Below are positions 7,346-15,681 of a DNA stretch of 64,000 bases, piece after piece. The translations under genes and the position numbers were made by a program. Source of the stretch: Streptomyces viridiviolaceus. Its GTDB lineage: Bacteria > Actinomycetota > Actinomycetes > Streptomycetales > Streptomycetaceae. The notes under the pieces were generated by a model. It searched no databases and was not told the origin of the DNA. It was given only the letters and a program-made list of their open reading frames with translations. Every line of letters begins with the position of its first letter. Positions within the stretch are counted from its first letter, which is position 1. Location of the stretch: assembly GCF_014650995.1 (NCBI RefSeq), contig NZ_BMWA01000004.1:186001-250000 (forward strand). The letters run 5' to 3'.

Positions 7346-9730
7346 TCAACGGTCCACTCTCTCACCCGTGCCGGACGGGTCGGTGTCTTCCGCTGCGGTG
7401 TCCGGTGTCGGGTCACTCGGCTGCTCCGGGCCGTCTGCCCGGGCGTGTTCCTCGGACTCCTGCCCAAGACGTTCGCCGTGGTCTTCCCGGTTCTCCGGGC
7501 CGTCCGCGGCCTCGTCCGCCGCCGGATCGCCCTGCTCGGCCTCGCGGGCCGCGGCCCGCTTGCGCTGGGTGTACATCCGGAAGCCGGCGAGGACGAGCAG
7601 CAGGACACCACCGCCGATGACCAGCATCACGGTGGCCGTGATCTCGGTGACCTTCACGTCGAAGGTCACGGGGGCGCCGTACTTCCGGCCGTCCATCGTG
7701 TACAGCTGGGCGATCACCGTCGCCCGGCCGTTGGCGTTCGCCGACGTGGTGAACTTCACCGACTGGCTGTGGCCGCCGGAGACCGAGACCGGCTGCTCCT
7801 GGTAGGCGGCGCCGCCGATCTCCAGGCGGGTGGGGTTCGTCGAGGTGAGCCGCAGCACCAGGGGACCGACGTCCTGCACCAGGTTGTTCTGCACCGTCAC
7901 GGGGATCGTGGCGCTGCGGCCGGAGAGCTTCGTCTCCGACTTGTCGATCAGCCTGACCCGGCTGGTCAGCCCGTCGAGGTACGACTCCACGCCGTCGCGG
8001 AAGGAACCCGCTTCCGTCGCCCGGCCGCGCCAGGACGTGGACATCCCCCGGTTCAGGGCCCGCCCGAAGGGGGTCACCACCCGGGACGGGTCCGACAGGA
8101 CGACCTTGAAGTTGTCGAGCTTGTACTGGGTCTCGGCGACCTGCTGGAACGCGGAACGCGGAAGCTCCTGCTTGCGCAGGGAGGAGGGGTAGGAGGACGT
8201 TCCCGGGACCTTCGTGGTGGCGTCCGGGTCCGGCTTGGCCGCGGCGGCCGCCGTCAGCTTCTGGGACTCGGACCAGGTGCCGCCCTGCAGAGCGGTCAGT
8301 GCCTCTGCCATCGCCCGGGCCTGGCTGCCGGAGGGCATGCGCTGGGGGGCGACGACGACGCTGCGCTCCTTGCCGGTCTGCAGGCCGAGCGTCAGGCTCT
8401 GGGCCAGGAACCGCTGTACCGAGAGCGTGGACGCGGACGCCTTCGTCAGATCGCCCTCGAACGCCGTGGACAGCCGGGCGTCCGCGACGACCGCCGTGGT
8501 GCCGCCGCCGATGGGGCGGGCCGCGGAGGGCGTGTACGGCAGGCCGCTGGTCTCCCGGAGGCTGTCGCTGCGGGCGATCACCTTGTCGGCGCCGGCGGAG
8601 GTGGCGACCTTGACGATCGACCGGTCCACGGCACCGTCCACGGGCCACGCGAAGTCGGTGCTCGGCTTCACGTGGAGGATCGGCTCCACCGTGTTGGCGA
8701 CGACGTCGGTGGCGTCCTTGAGCTGGCTGAGCGAGCCGGTGACGTCCGTGCCGTTGTGGGCCAGGGACGCAAGATCAGGGTCGGCGAAGGGCAGGGCGAC
8801 GACCTCCTTGTCGGCCACCGCGTCCTGCAGGTCGGCGAGCCACTGCTTGGCGACCGCCTGGTGGGTGCCGTTGGTGGTCCTGTCGCCGTCCCGGACCTGA
8901 TAGCTGCGCGTCATCGCGTCCACGGAGGCGAGCAGGTCGGGATCGATCACCCAGGTGACGTCGAGGTCCTTGCCCAGCATCACCATCTGGTTGAGGCGGC
9001 CTCCGGGAGAGATCTCCTTGGCCAGGTCGTCGTTGAGGAAGACGGGCGTCTGCTGTTCGTTCGGCCCCGTCTCGGCCGCCATGTGCGTCGTCGAGACGAG
9101 CGGCCACAGGTACGTCGTCCTGGTCTTCGAGCCGGCCGCGTCGGGCTGCCAGGGCAGGAAGGTCCGCTGGATGCCGAGGAGCTGCTCCCACGGTTGGGCG
9201 GACGTCTCTCCGGAGAGCGCGACGCTCAGCTGGTACACGCCGTCCTGGCCGAGGTCCAGCTCGTCGACCGGGACGGAGATGTTGAAGTGCTCGGCGACGC
9301 CGGGAGTGAGCTCGGAGAACTTCTCGACGTACTTGTCGTCGATCTGCGAGCCGATGGATCCCTGGAGGTCGTCGCTGTTCTTGGCGACCGTGTCGATCGC
9401 CGAGCGGGTGGTCAGAGGCGGGCCCACCCGCAGGCCCACGTGGGCGTCGGTGACCGTCTGCTTGCCCTGGTTCGTCACCGTGCCCGACACGGTCACCGTG
9501 TCCCCGTCCGTGGGGGCGGCGGGGCTAAGCGAGTCGATGGCGACGGCCACCGCGCCCGAGTCCGAGTCCGCCTTGGCGGAGGCCTGGCCGTCGGCGTGTG
9601 CGGATCCGGCCGCGGGCAGCTGGAGCAGGCCGGCCAGCAGGGGCGCACCGGCGACCAGCGCCGTGGTGCGCCGTAGCCACCGGCGGGCAGGTGAGGGACT
9701 GGTCACCTGGAAGTCTGCCGCCTCGGCCAC
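7346..9730 (-). CDS. DUF6049 family secreted/membrane protein
   Basis: 794 residues. A basic segment and hydrophobic stretch (about residues 17-47, ending AGSAHA) look like a signal peptide. The body is a large extracytoplasmic region, and one membrane segment (ATVMLVIGGGVLLLVLAGF) near residue 705 leads into a charged, Glu/Pro-rich tail inside the cell. The C-terminal part before the membrane segment looks like an immunoglobulin/NEW3-type beta domain. The family is unassigned but always sits before murJ in actinobacteria (Rv3909 in M. tuberculosis). A role in envelope assembly with MurJ is inference. It is divergent from cca. Confidence 0.85.
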   Translation of the reverse strand: MAEAADFQVTSPSPARRWLRRTTALVAGAPLLAGLLQLPAAGSAHADGQASAKADSDSGAVAVAIDSLSPAAPTDGDTVTVSGTVTNQGKQTVTDAHVGLRVGPPLTTRSAIDTVAKNSDDLQGSIGSQIDDKYVEKFSELTPGVAEHFNISVPVDELDLGQDGVYQLSVALSGETSAQPWEQLLGIQRTFLPWQPDAAGSKTRTTYLWPLVSTTHMAAETGPNEQQTPVFLNDDLAKEISPGGRLNQMVMLGKDLDVTWVIDPDLLASVDAMTRSYQVRDGDRTTNGTHQAVAKQWLADLQDAVADKEVVALPFADPDLASLAHNGTDVTGSLSQLKDATDVVANTVEPILHVKPSTDFAWPVDGAVDRSIVKVATSAGADKVIARSDSLRETSGLPYTPSAARPIGGGTTAVVADARLSTAFEGDLTKASASTLSVQRFLAQSLTLGLQTGKERSVVVAPQRMPSGSQARAMAEALTALQGGTWSESQKLTAAAAAKPDPDATTKVPGTSSYPSSLRKQELPRSAFQQVAETQYKLDNFKVVLSDPSRVVTPFGRALNRGMSTSWRGRATEAGSFRDGVESYLDGLTSRVRLIDKSETKLSGRSATIPVTVQNNLVQDVGPLVLRLTSTNPTRLEIGGAAYQEQPVSVSGGHSQSVKFTTSANANGRATVIAQLYTMDGRKYGAPVTFDVKVTEITATVMLVIGGGVLLLVLAGFRMYTQRKRAAAREAEQGDPAADEAADGPENREDHGERLGQESEEHARADGPEQPSDPTPDTAAEDTDPSGTGERVDR

Positions 9731-9940
9731 GCGCTCGCCCGTCCCTCGTCGTCGTCAGTGGTCTCGGAATGTGCGTCCACGCATGGTAACGATGCGCGCC
9801 GAGGGGAAGTGCCGCGGAGTGCTCCACAAGATCCGGGACTCCCACGGTGCTGTCCCGTATATGCCCCTATAAAAGGGAGCGCGGGGTGTGCCATCAATGG
9901 GGGAGCCCGAGGTTGCTCGGGCCACGTACCCTGTTCTGTT

Positions 9941-11386
9941 GTGCCGAACGCCAACGAAGTCAACCCCAGTGCCCCGAGTCAGGCGCAGCACCGCGCGGTG
10001 AGTGAACTGCTGCGGGTCGCCCCTGTTGCCGACGACCTTGCCCGTCGATTCCAGGAGGCCGGGTTCTCTCTTGCCCTGGTCGGTGGGTCGGTTCGGGACG
10101 CGCTGCTCGGCCGCCTCGGCAACGACCTGGACTTCACGACCGATGCCCGTCCGCAGGACGTCCTGAAGATCGTCCGCCCGTGGGCGGACGCCGTCTGGGA
10201 GGTCGGGATCGCCTTCGGCACGGTCGGGGCGCAGAAGGACGGCTACCAGATCGAGGTCACCACCTACCGGTCGGAGGCGTACGACCGCACCTCACGCAAG
10301 CCCGAGGTCTCCTACGGCGACTCCATCGAGGAGGACCTCGTTCGCCGGGACTTCACCGTGAATGCCATGGCCGTCGCACTCCCGGAGAAGGAGTTCATCG
10401 ACCCGCACGGCGGGCGGGAGGACCTCGCGAAGCGGGTGCTGCGTACCCCGGACACTCCTGAGGAGTCGTTCTCGGACGATCCGCTTCGGATGATGCGGGC
10501 CGCGCGTTTCGCCGCCCAGCTCGATTTCGAGGTGGCTCCGGAGGTCGTGGAGGCCATGAAGAACATGGCCGGGCGCATCGAGATCGTCTCGGCCGAACGA
10601 GTCCGGGACGAGCTGAACAAGCTGATCCTTTCTGCTCACCCGCGCAAGGGCCTGACCCTGCTGGTGGACAGCGGCATCGGCCGGCATGTCCTGCCCGAGC
10701 TGCCGGCCCTGCGCCTGGAGCGTGACGAGCACCACCGGCACAAGGACGTCTACGACCACACGCTCATCGTCCTGGAGCAGGCCATGGCTCTGGAGAGTGA
10801 CGGTCCCGACCTGACCCTCCGCCTGGCCGCGCTGCTGCATGACATCGGCAAGCCGCGCACCCGCCGCTTCGAGTCGGACGGGCGGGTGTCGTTCCACCAT
10901 CACGAGGTGGTGGGCGCGAAGATGACGAAGAAGCGCATGACCGCGCTCAAGTACTCCAACGACCTGGTGAAGGACGTCTCGCGCCTGGTCGAGCTCCATC
11001 TGCGCTTCCACGGTTACGGCACGGGTGAGTGGACGGACTCCGCGGTCCGCCGGTACGTCCGGGACGCCGGGCCCCTGCTCGACCGTCTCCACAAGCTGAC
11101 CCGCTCGGACTGCACGACCCGTAACAAGCGCAAGGCTGCGGCGCTCTCCCGCGCGTACGACGGGCTCGAGGAGCGGATCGCAACGCTCCAGGAGCAGGAG
11201 GAGCTGGACGCGATCCGCCCGGACCTCGACGGCAACCAGATCATGGAGATCCTCGGCATCCGTCCCGGCCCGGCCGTCGGCCAGGCGTACAAGCACATGC
11301 TGGAGCTGCGCCTCGAGAACGGACCGATGGAGCACGACGAGGCGGTGGCCGCCCTCAAGTCCTGGTGGGCCGAGCAGGAGGGATGA
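9941..11386 (+). CDS. cca: CCA tRNA nucleotidyltransferase / poly(A) polymerase family
   Basis: 481 residues from GTG 9941, chosen because homology begins soon after it and upstream residues look non-coding. The polymerase head has GGSVRD (48-53) and the catalytic DLD at 62-64, followed by the RRDFTVNAMA motif and an RNA/SrmB-binding region. A C-terminal HD domain carries LLHDIGKPRT (H300, D301) for phosphohydrolase activity. It adds or repairs the tRNA 3' CCA end. Some actinobacterial homologues act as poly(A) polymerases, so the exact activity is not settled by sequence. It ends at two tandem parS palindromes. Confidence 0.93.
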   Translation: MPNANEVNPSAPSQAQHRAVSELLRVAPVADDLARRFQEAGFSLALVGGSVRDALLGRLGNDLDFTTDARPQDVLKIVRPWADAVWEVGIAFGTVGAQKDGYQIEVTTYRSEAYDRTSRKPEVSYGDSIEEDLVRRDFTVNAMAVALPEKEFIDPHGGREDLAKRVLRTPDTPEESFSDDPLRMMRAARFAAQLDFEVAPEVVEAMKNMAGRIEIVSAERVRDELNKLILSAHPRKGLTLLVDSGIGRHVLPELPALRLERDEHHRHKDVYDHTLIVLEQAMALESDGPDLTLRLAALLHDIGKPRTRRFESDGRVSFHHHEVVGAKMTKKRMTALKYSNDLVKDVSRLVELHLRFHGYGTGEWTDSAVRRYVRDAGPLLDRLHKLTRSDCTTRNKRKAAALSRAYDGLEERIATLQEQEELDAIRPDLDGNQIMEILGIRPGPAVGQAYKHMLELRLENGPMEHDEAVAALKSWWAEQEG

Positions 11387-11396
11387 GTCGTGAAAC

Positions 11397-11424
11397 GGGT
11401 CATGTTTCACGTGAAACATGACCC
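11397..11424. other. parS: ParB-binding site parS (core 11404-11417)
   Basis: Perfect GTTTCACGTGAAAC inside a 28-bp perfect palindrome just after the cca stop. The first of a tandem pair whose centres are 44 bp apart. Confidence 0.93.
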
Positions 11425-11438
11425 CGCCGAACGTGCCG

Positions 11439-11470
11439 AGGGGCGGTGTTTCACGTGAAACACCGCCCCT
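11439..11470. other. parS: ParB-binding site parS (core 11448-11461) in a terminator-like palindrome
   Basis: Perfect parS at the centre of a 32-bp perfect palindrome whose arms are GC-rich (AGGGGCGGT/ACCGCCCCT) and followed by TTC. It separates convergent cca and the LppU-like gene, so the RNA form could work as a bidirectional terminator. Confidence 0.9.
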
Positions 11471-11492
11471 TCGGGCATCCGAGGCTTCTGCC

Positions 11493-12017
11493 CTACTTCT
11501 TGTAGTCCTTCAGGCAGAGCAGGAAGTCCTTGCCGTCACCGCTCTCGCTGTACACGTACTGGAAGTCCTTGGCTTCCTTCTCGCACTGGCTCGAAGCTAT
11601 GGCGTCGGTGGTGAAGGAGCTCTCGATCTTGGCCAGCACCTCGTACTGTGCCTTCGCGTCGCTGCAGTCGACGACCTCGAGGTCCGGGTTGCTGTCGTCG
11701 CTGCTGCCGCGGTGCATGCAGTCGCCGACCGCGGCGGTGTTGGCGTCGTCCCGGCTGGCGATGTAGCCGCCCACGGCCACGCTGACGACGATCACGGCGA
11801 TGACGATGTTCTTGATCGTCTTGAAGCTGAGCTTGCGACGGGCCGGCTGCGGCGGAACCGGAGCGTAGGGAGCGCCCTGCTGAGGGAAGCCGGGCTGACC
11901 AGGCTGCTGCGGGAAGCCCGGCTGACCCTGGGCGAAGGGGTTCTGCCCGTGGGGCTGCTGCGGAGCCTGCGGCTGGCCCTGGGCGAACGGGTTGCCTTGG
12001 GGCGGCGGAGTGGTCAC
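11493..12017 (-). CDS. LppU/SCO3897 family membrane protein
   Basis: 174 residues. Residues 1-58 are Pro/Gln/Gly-rich with PFAQGQP- and PGFPQQ-type repeats. A basic stretch (ARRKLSFKTIKN) and one membrane helix (about residues 68-86) follow, then an outer domain with cysteines (GDCMHRG, VVDCSD, SSQCEKE, FLLCLK) that probably form disulfides. No enzymatic motif is visible. The architecture and position next to cca match the actinobacterial LppU/SCO3897 family of unknown function. It converges on cca across the parS palindromes. Confidence 0.85.
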   Translation of the reverse strand: MTTPPPQGNPFAQGQPQAPQQPHGQNPFAQGQPGFPQQPGQPGFPQQGAPYAPVPPQPARRKLSFKTIKNIVIAVIVVSVAVGGYIASRDDANTAAVGDCMHRGSSDDSNPDLEVVDCSDAKAQYEVLAKIESSFTTDAIASSQCEKEAKDFQYVYSESGDGKDFLLCLKDYKK

Positions 12018-12139
12018 TGGGGGTCCCCCTCAAACATAGGTGCGTGACGCGAACATGGCGCGAGTAAGACGCACGTAAGCTATCGGTCCCCGCTGACATC
12101 TCTGTAGCCCACTGGGACTCTGTGGCATTGATGTGACAC

Positions 12140-13402
12140 TTACTGACGAGCAAACCGTGTCATAGCGACGGCAATCGCTCCGTAGATCAGCGCTACCGCG
12201 ACGACCAGCGCGACCGACCTTCCGTCCGGCGGCAGCATCAGCGCCGCTACTCCGGCGGCGCCGACGAAGGCGACATTGAACAGCACGTCGTAAACGGAGA
12301 AGATCCGGCCACGAAAGGCGTCGTCGACCGATGACTGCACGATGGTGTCGGTCGCGATCTTCGAGCCCTGGGTCGCCAACCCGAGGATGAACGCCGCGGC
12401 CAGCAGGGGCGCGGTGGCGAACGGCAGGCCGAGAGCCGGTTCCAGTACGGCGGCGATCCCTGCGCACACGGCCATCCAGCGGCCGGGGCCGAGTCTTCCC
12501 GCGGCCCAGGGCGTGATCACGGCCGCCGCGAAGAAGCCGGCACCGGAGATGCCCAGGGCCAGCCCCAGCAGAGCAAGGCCCTCGTCCGTGTCCGAGGTCA
12601 GGGCGTAGCGGCACAGCATCAGCAGCATGACCAGCAGGGCGCCGTAGCAGAACCGCATCAGCGTCATGGCGGCGAGCGCCCAGGCCGCTCCCCTGCGTGC
12701 GGGCGCGGTGAGATGACGTACACCGGCCACCAGGTCCCGGGCGGTGCCGGCGAGCGCCACGGCGACCTTCGGCCGTACCAACGCCTGGTCGGGTCCCAGC
12801 AGCCCCACCGCCATGCGCAGCGATGCCAGCGCACCGCACAGGTACAGGAGGGCACCGAGCAGCACCACGGCGGCGTCGGAGTCGGCGATCACCAGACGCA
12901 CGACGAAGGCGAGGCCGCCGCCCGCCGTGGCGGCCAGGGTTCCGGCGGTCGGGGAGAGGGAGTTGGCGATCACCAGGCGCTCTGCGTCGACCACGCGCGG
13001 CAGCGCGGCGGACAGGCCCGCGAGGACGAAGCGGTTGACGGCGGTGACGCACAGGGCGGAGACGTAGAAGAGCCAGTCCGGGACCGCTGCGACCATCAGG
13101 ACGGCCGTGACCGAGGCGAGCAGGGCGCGCAGCAGGTTGCCGTACAGAAAGACCTGGCGGCGGCGCCAGCGGTCGAGGAGGACGCCGGCGAAGGGGCCCA
13201 CCAGGGAGTACGGCAGCAGCAGGACCGCCATGGCGGAGGCGATCGCGGCGGGCGAGGTCTGCTTCTCCGGCGAGAAGACCACGTAGGTGGCGAGTGCGAC
13301 CTGGTAGACGCCGTCGGCGCCCTGGGAGAGAAGGCGTACGGCGAGCAGGCGCCGGAAGCCCTTCAGACGCAGCAGGACGCGCAGGTCACGGACGACGGCC
13401 AT
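12140..13402 (-). CDS. MFS family transporter
   Basis: 420 residues from ATG 13402, preceded by GTGAGG; ATG 13441 would add 13 residues without a ribosome site. The protein is hydrophobic throughout with about 12 membrane segments and the MFS signature region VGPFAGVLLDRWRRRQVF between helices 2 and 3. It resembles exporters of the MFS_3/enterobactin-exporter type rather than sugar porters. The substrate cannot be told. It lies downstream of ino1 behind a strong palindrome, so it is probably transcribed separately. Confidence 0.88.
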   Translation of the reverse strand: MAVVRDLRVLLRLKGFRRLLAVRLLSQGADGVYQVALATYVVFSPEKQTSPAAIASAMAVLLLPYSLVGPFAGVLLDRWRRRQVFLYGNLLRALLASVTAVLMVAAVPDWLFYVSALCVTAVNRFVLAGLSAALPRVVDAERLVIANSLSPTAGTLAATAGGGLAFVVRLVIADSDAAVVLLGALLYLCGALASLRMAVGLLGPDQALVRPKVAVALAGTARDLVAGVRHLTAPARRGAAWALAAMTLMRFCYGALLVMLLMLCRYALTSDTDEGLALLGLALGISGAGFFAAAVITPWAAGRLGPGRWMAVCAGIAAVLEPALGLPFATAPLLAAAFILGLATQGSKIATDTIVQSSVDDAFRGRIFSVYDVLFNVAFVGAAGVAALMLPPDGRSVALVVAVALIYGAIAVAMTRFARQ

Positions 13403-13427
13403 GGGGCACAGCCTCACATACGGCAAA

Positions 13428-13455
13428 GGTCCCCGGGTCACGTGACCCGGGGACC
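13428..13455 (-). terminator. palindromic terminator after ino1
   Basis: A 28-bp perfect palindrome with arms of GGTCCCCGGGTCAC lies 25 bp after the ino1 stop and before the MFS start. It has no T-run, as is usual for Streptomyces terminators. The centre TCACGTGA resembles the parS core but the flanks do not match. Confidence 0.65.
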
Positions 13456-13480
13456 CTCAGCGGACTTCAGTCCGAGGCTT

Positions 13481-14563
13481 TCAGCGCTCGACCTCGCCCT
13501 TGATGAACTTCTCGACGTTCTCGCGGGCCTCGTCGTCGAAGTACTGGACCGGCGGGGACTTCATGAAGTAGCTCGACGCCGACAGGATCGGGCCGCCGAT
13601 GCCCCGGTCCTTGGCGATCTTCGCGGCGCGCAGGGCGTCGATGATGACGCCGGCGGAGTTCGGGGAGTCCCAGACCTCGAGCTTGTACTCGAGGTTCAGC
13701 GGGACGTCACCGAACGCGCGGCCCTCCAGGCGGACGTAGGCCCACTTGCGGTCGTCCAGCCAGGCCACGTAGTCGGACGGGCCGATGTGGACGTTCTTCT
13801 CGCCGAGGTCCCGGTCGGGGATCTGGGAGGTGACGGCCTGCGTCTTGGAGATCTTCTTGGACTCCAGGCGCTCGCGCTCGAGCATGTTCTTGAAGTCCAT
13901 GTTGCCGCCGACGTTCAGCTGCATCGTGCGGTCCAGGATGACGCCCCGGTCCTCGAACAGCTTCGCCATGACGCGGTGCGTGATCGTGGCACCGACCTGC
14001 GACTTGATGTCGTCACCGACGATCGGCACGCCCGCCTCGGTGAACTTGTCCGCCCACTCCTTGGTGCCGGCGATGAAGACCGGGAGGGCGTTGACGAAGG
14101 CGACCTTGGCGTCGATGGCGCACTGGGCGTAGTACTTCGCCGCGTCCTCGGAGCCGACGGGCAGGTAGCAGACGAGAACGTCGACCTGCTTGTCCTTGAG
14201 GACCTGGACGATGTCGACCGGCTCCTCGGCGGACTCCTCGATGGTCTCGCGGTAGTACTTGCCGAGACCGTCGAGGGTGTGGCCGCGCTGGACCTGGACG
14301 CCGCTGTTCGGCACGTCGCAGATCTTGATGGTGTTGTTCTCGGAGGCGCCGATGGCGTCCGCGAGGTCCAGGCCGACCTTCTTGGCGTCCACGTCGAACG
14401 CGGCGACGAACTCGATGTCACGAACGTGGTAGTCGCCGAACTGGACGTGCATCAGGCCCGGGACCTTGGACGCCGGGTCGGCGTCCTTGTAGTACTCGAC
14501 GCCCTGCACCAGCGATGCGGCGCAGTTGCCCACGCCGACGATGGCTACGCGAACCGAACCCAT
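13481..14563 (-). CDS. ino1: inositol-3-phosphate synthase
   Basis: 360 residues, the length of actinobacterial enzymes. It converts glucose 6-phosphate to 1L-myo-inositol 1-phosphate with NAD, feeding phosphatidylinositol and mycothiol synthesis. The NAD-binding motif VGVGNCA starts near residue 9, and the conserved catalytic-domain segments [15 protein letters not shown] and [11 protein letters not shown] are present. ATG 14563 follows GGGAG; longer forms lack a ribosome site. A PadR regulator gene ends 44 bp upstream on the same strand, so ino1 is probably in its operon and under its operator. Confidence 0.95.
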   Translation of the reverse strand: MGSVRVAIVGVGNCAASLVQGVEYYKDADPASKVPGLMHVQFGDYHVRDIEFVAAFDVDAKKVGLDLADAIGASENNTIKICDVPNSGVQVQRGHTLDGLGKYYRETIEESAEEPVDIVQVLKDKQVDVLVCYLPVGSEDAAKYYAQCAIDAKVAFVNALPVFIAGTKEWADKFTEAGVPIVGDDIKSQVGATITHRVMAKLFEDRGVILDRTMQLNVGGNMDFKNMLERERLESKKISKTQAVTSQIPDRDLGEKNVHIGPSDYVAWLDDRKWAYVRLEGRAFGDVPLNLEYKLEVWDSPNSAGVIIDALRAAKIAKDRGIGGPILSASSYFMKSPPVQYFDDEARENVEKFIKGEVER

Positions 14564-14607
14564 TCCGGTTGCTCCCTGTGTGTACGAGTGAGGCCCTGAC
14601 TGGGCGC

Positions 14608-15285
14608 TCACGTGGCGGTGTCGCCGGGCGTATCCGGCCGGGAGTCGTCCCCCGGCCGGGGCAGGCCGCCCGTCGTTCCTGATGTGGTGTCCTGTTGAGC
14701 GGTCCCCTCGGAGGCGGAACCCCGGAGGTCCCGCCCCGCCCGCTCGCTCTCGATGAGCTCGTTCAGCCAGCGCACTTCGCGCTCCACGGACTCCATTCCG
14801 TGGCGCTGGAGCTCGAGCGTGTAGTCGTCGAGGCGCTCCCGGGTGCGGGCCAGGGAGGCCCGCATCTTCTCCAGGCGCTCCTCCAGCCGGCTGCGTCGCC
14901 CTTCCAGTACGCGCATGCGTACGTCACGTGACGTCTGCCCGAAGAACGCGAAGCGAGCGGCGAAGGTCTCGTCCTCGTACGCGTCGGGCCCGGTCTGCGA
15001 GAGGAGCTGCTCGAAGTGCTCCTTACCCTCTGCCGTCAACCGGTAGACGATCTTGGCGCGGCGGCCTGTGAGGGGAGCGGCGGCCTCGTCGGTGTTCCCC
15101 GGCTCCTCGATCAACCAGCCGTTGGCGACCAGCGTCTTGAGGCAGGGATACAGCGTCCCGTAGCTGAACGCCCGGAACACACCCAGTGACGTGTTGAGTC
15201 GTTTGCGCAGCTCATAGCCGTGCATCGGGGATTCGCGGAGCAGGCCGAGTACGGCGAACTCGAGGATCCCGGAACGCCGGCTCAT
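14608..15285 (-). CDS. PadR family transcriptional regulator
   Basis: 225 residues from ATG 15285, preceded by GAGGAGG. The N-terminal winged helix (residues about 1-85) has the PadR signature [25 protein letters not shown] long coiled C-terminal helix region of the Vir/PadR-C type follows (about 100-195, [10 protein letters not shown]... [12 protein letters not shown]), with an acidic low-complexity tail. The short gap to ino1 and the perfect palindrome upstream suggest it represses itself and ino1. The effector is unknown. Confidence 0.93.
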   Translation of the reverse strand: MSRRSGILEFAVLGLLRESPMHGYELRKRLNTSLGVFRAFSYGTLYPCLKTLVANGWLIEEPGNTDEAAAPLTGRRAKIVYRLTAEGKEHFEQLLSQTGPDAYEDETFAARFAFFGQTSRDVRMRVLEGRRSRLEERLEKMRASLARTRERLDDYTLELQRHGMESVEREVRWLNELIESERAGRDLRGSASEGTAQQDTTSGTTGGLPRPGDDSRPDTPGDTAT

Positions 15286-15357
15286 CGTCGCCTCCTCTCT
15301 GCCGCGGCCCGTGGCGGCGGGTGCCGTGACGGTGTCGTCGTGGTCTTTATGCCGCAC

Positions 15358-15380
15358 TGATGTATCGACTCGATACATCA
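15358..15380. promoter_or_regulatory. perfect inverted repeat, probable PadR operator
   Basis: Two 11-bp arms, TGATGTATCGA and TCGATACATCA, flank one base. The ATGT...ACAT ends fit the PadR-family operator type. It starts 73 bp upstream of the PadR start codon and lies immediately downstream of a promoter-like pair, as expected for autorepression. Confidence 0.8.
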
Positions 15381-15382
15381 CG

Positions 15383-15411
15383 ACGATAGATCGGCCTTCC
15401 GTGTGCGACAA
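15383..15411 (-). promoter_or_regulatory. candidate promoter of padR-ino1
   Basis: On the minus strand, TTGTCG (15411-15406) and TATCGT (15388-15383) are 17 bases apart. They resemble -35 and -10 elements for the housekeeping sigma factor. The start point would fall inside the PadR palindrome. Confidence 0.5.
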
Positions 15412-15681
15412 GAGGGGGGCTCGTGAACGGGATCACATCACCGATTCATCGGAAGCAAGTTGCCTGATTTGAGGTGAACTTCGGACCTCGGGGGTTTTGG
15501 CGGTGCGTAGTCTGTGCGCCATGCACACCACCGGGAACCGAGAGACGCCTGGGGGCGTCCTTGTCCCCGGTGCAGTACGGGGTGAATGCGGAAGGGACCG
15601 CATCCGTACTTCGGGGGGACCGGAAACCAGCCGCCGTTTCCAGGCGCGCAAAGGTGCGCCTGCCCGAGGAGTAGTCGTTCG

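Larger units (their letters stand above)
15286..15681. other. 396-bp divergent intergenic region, PadR gene / PBP gene
   Basis: Holds the PadR palindrome and a promoter-like pair toward the PadR gene on its left side. On the right side there is a ribosome site, GAGGAG at 15666-15671, for the penicillin-binding protein. No gene is supported between them. The central part has no strong repeat. Confidence 0.6.

Noticed and set aside
2447..9676. Long plus-strand open frames opposite sigM, pseudokinase, murJ and DUF6049
   Set aside because: Compositionally typical shadow frames; no family resemblance, and real genes lie on the other strand.
13428..13455. TCACGTGA centre as a parS-like site
   Set aside because: Flanks are CCGGG rather than GTT/AAC; it is better explained as the ino1 terminator.
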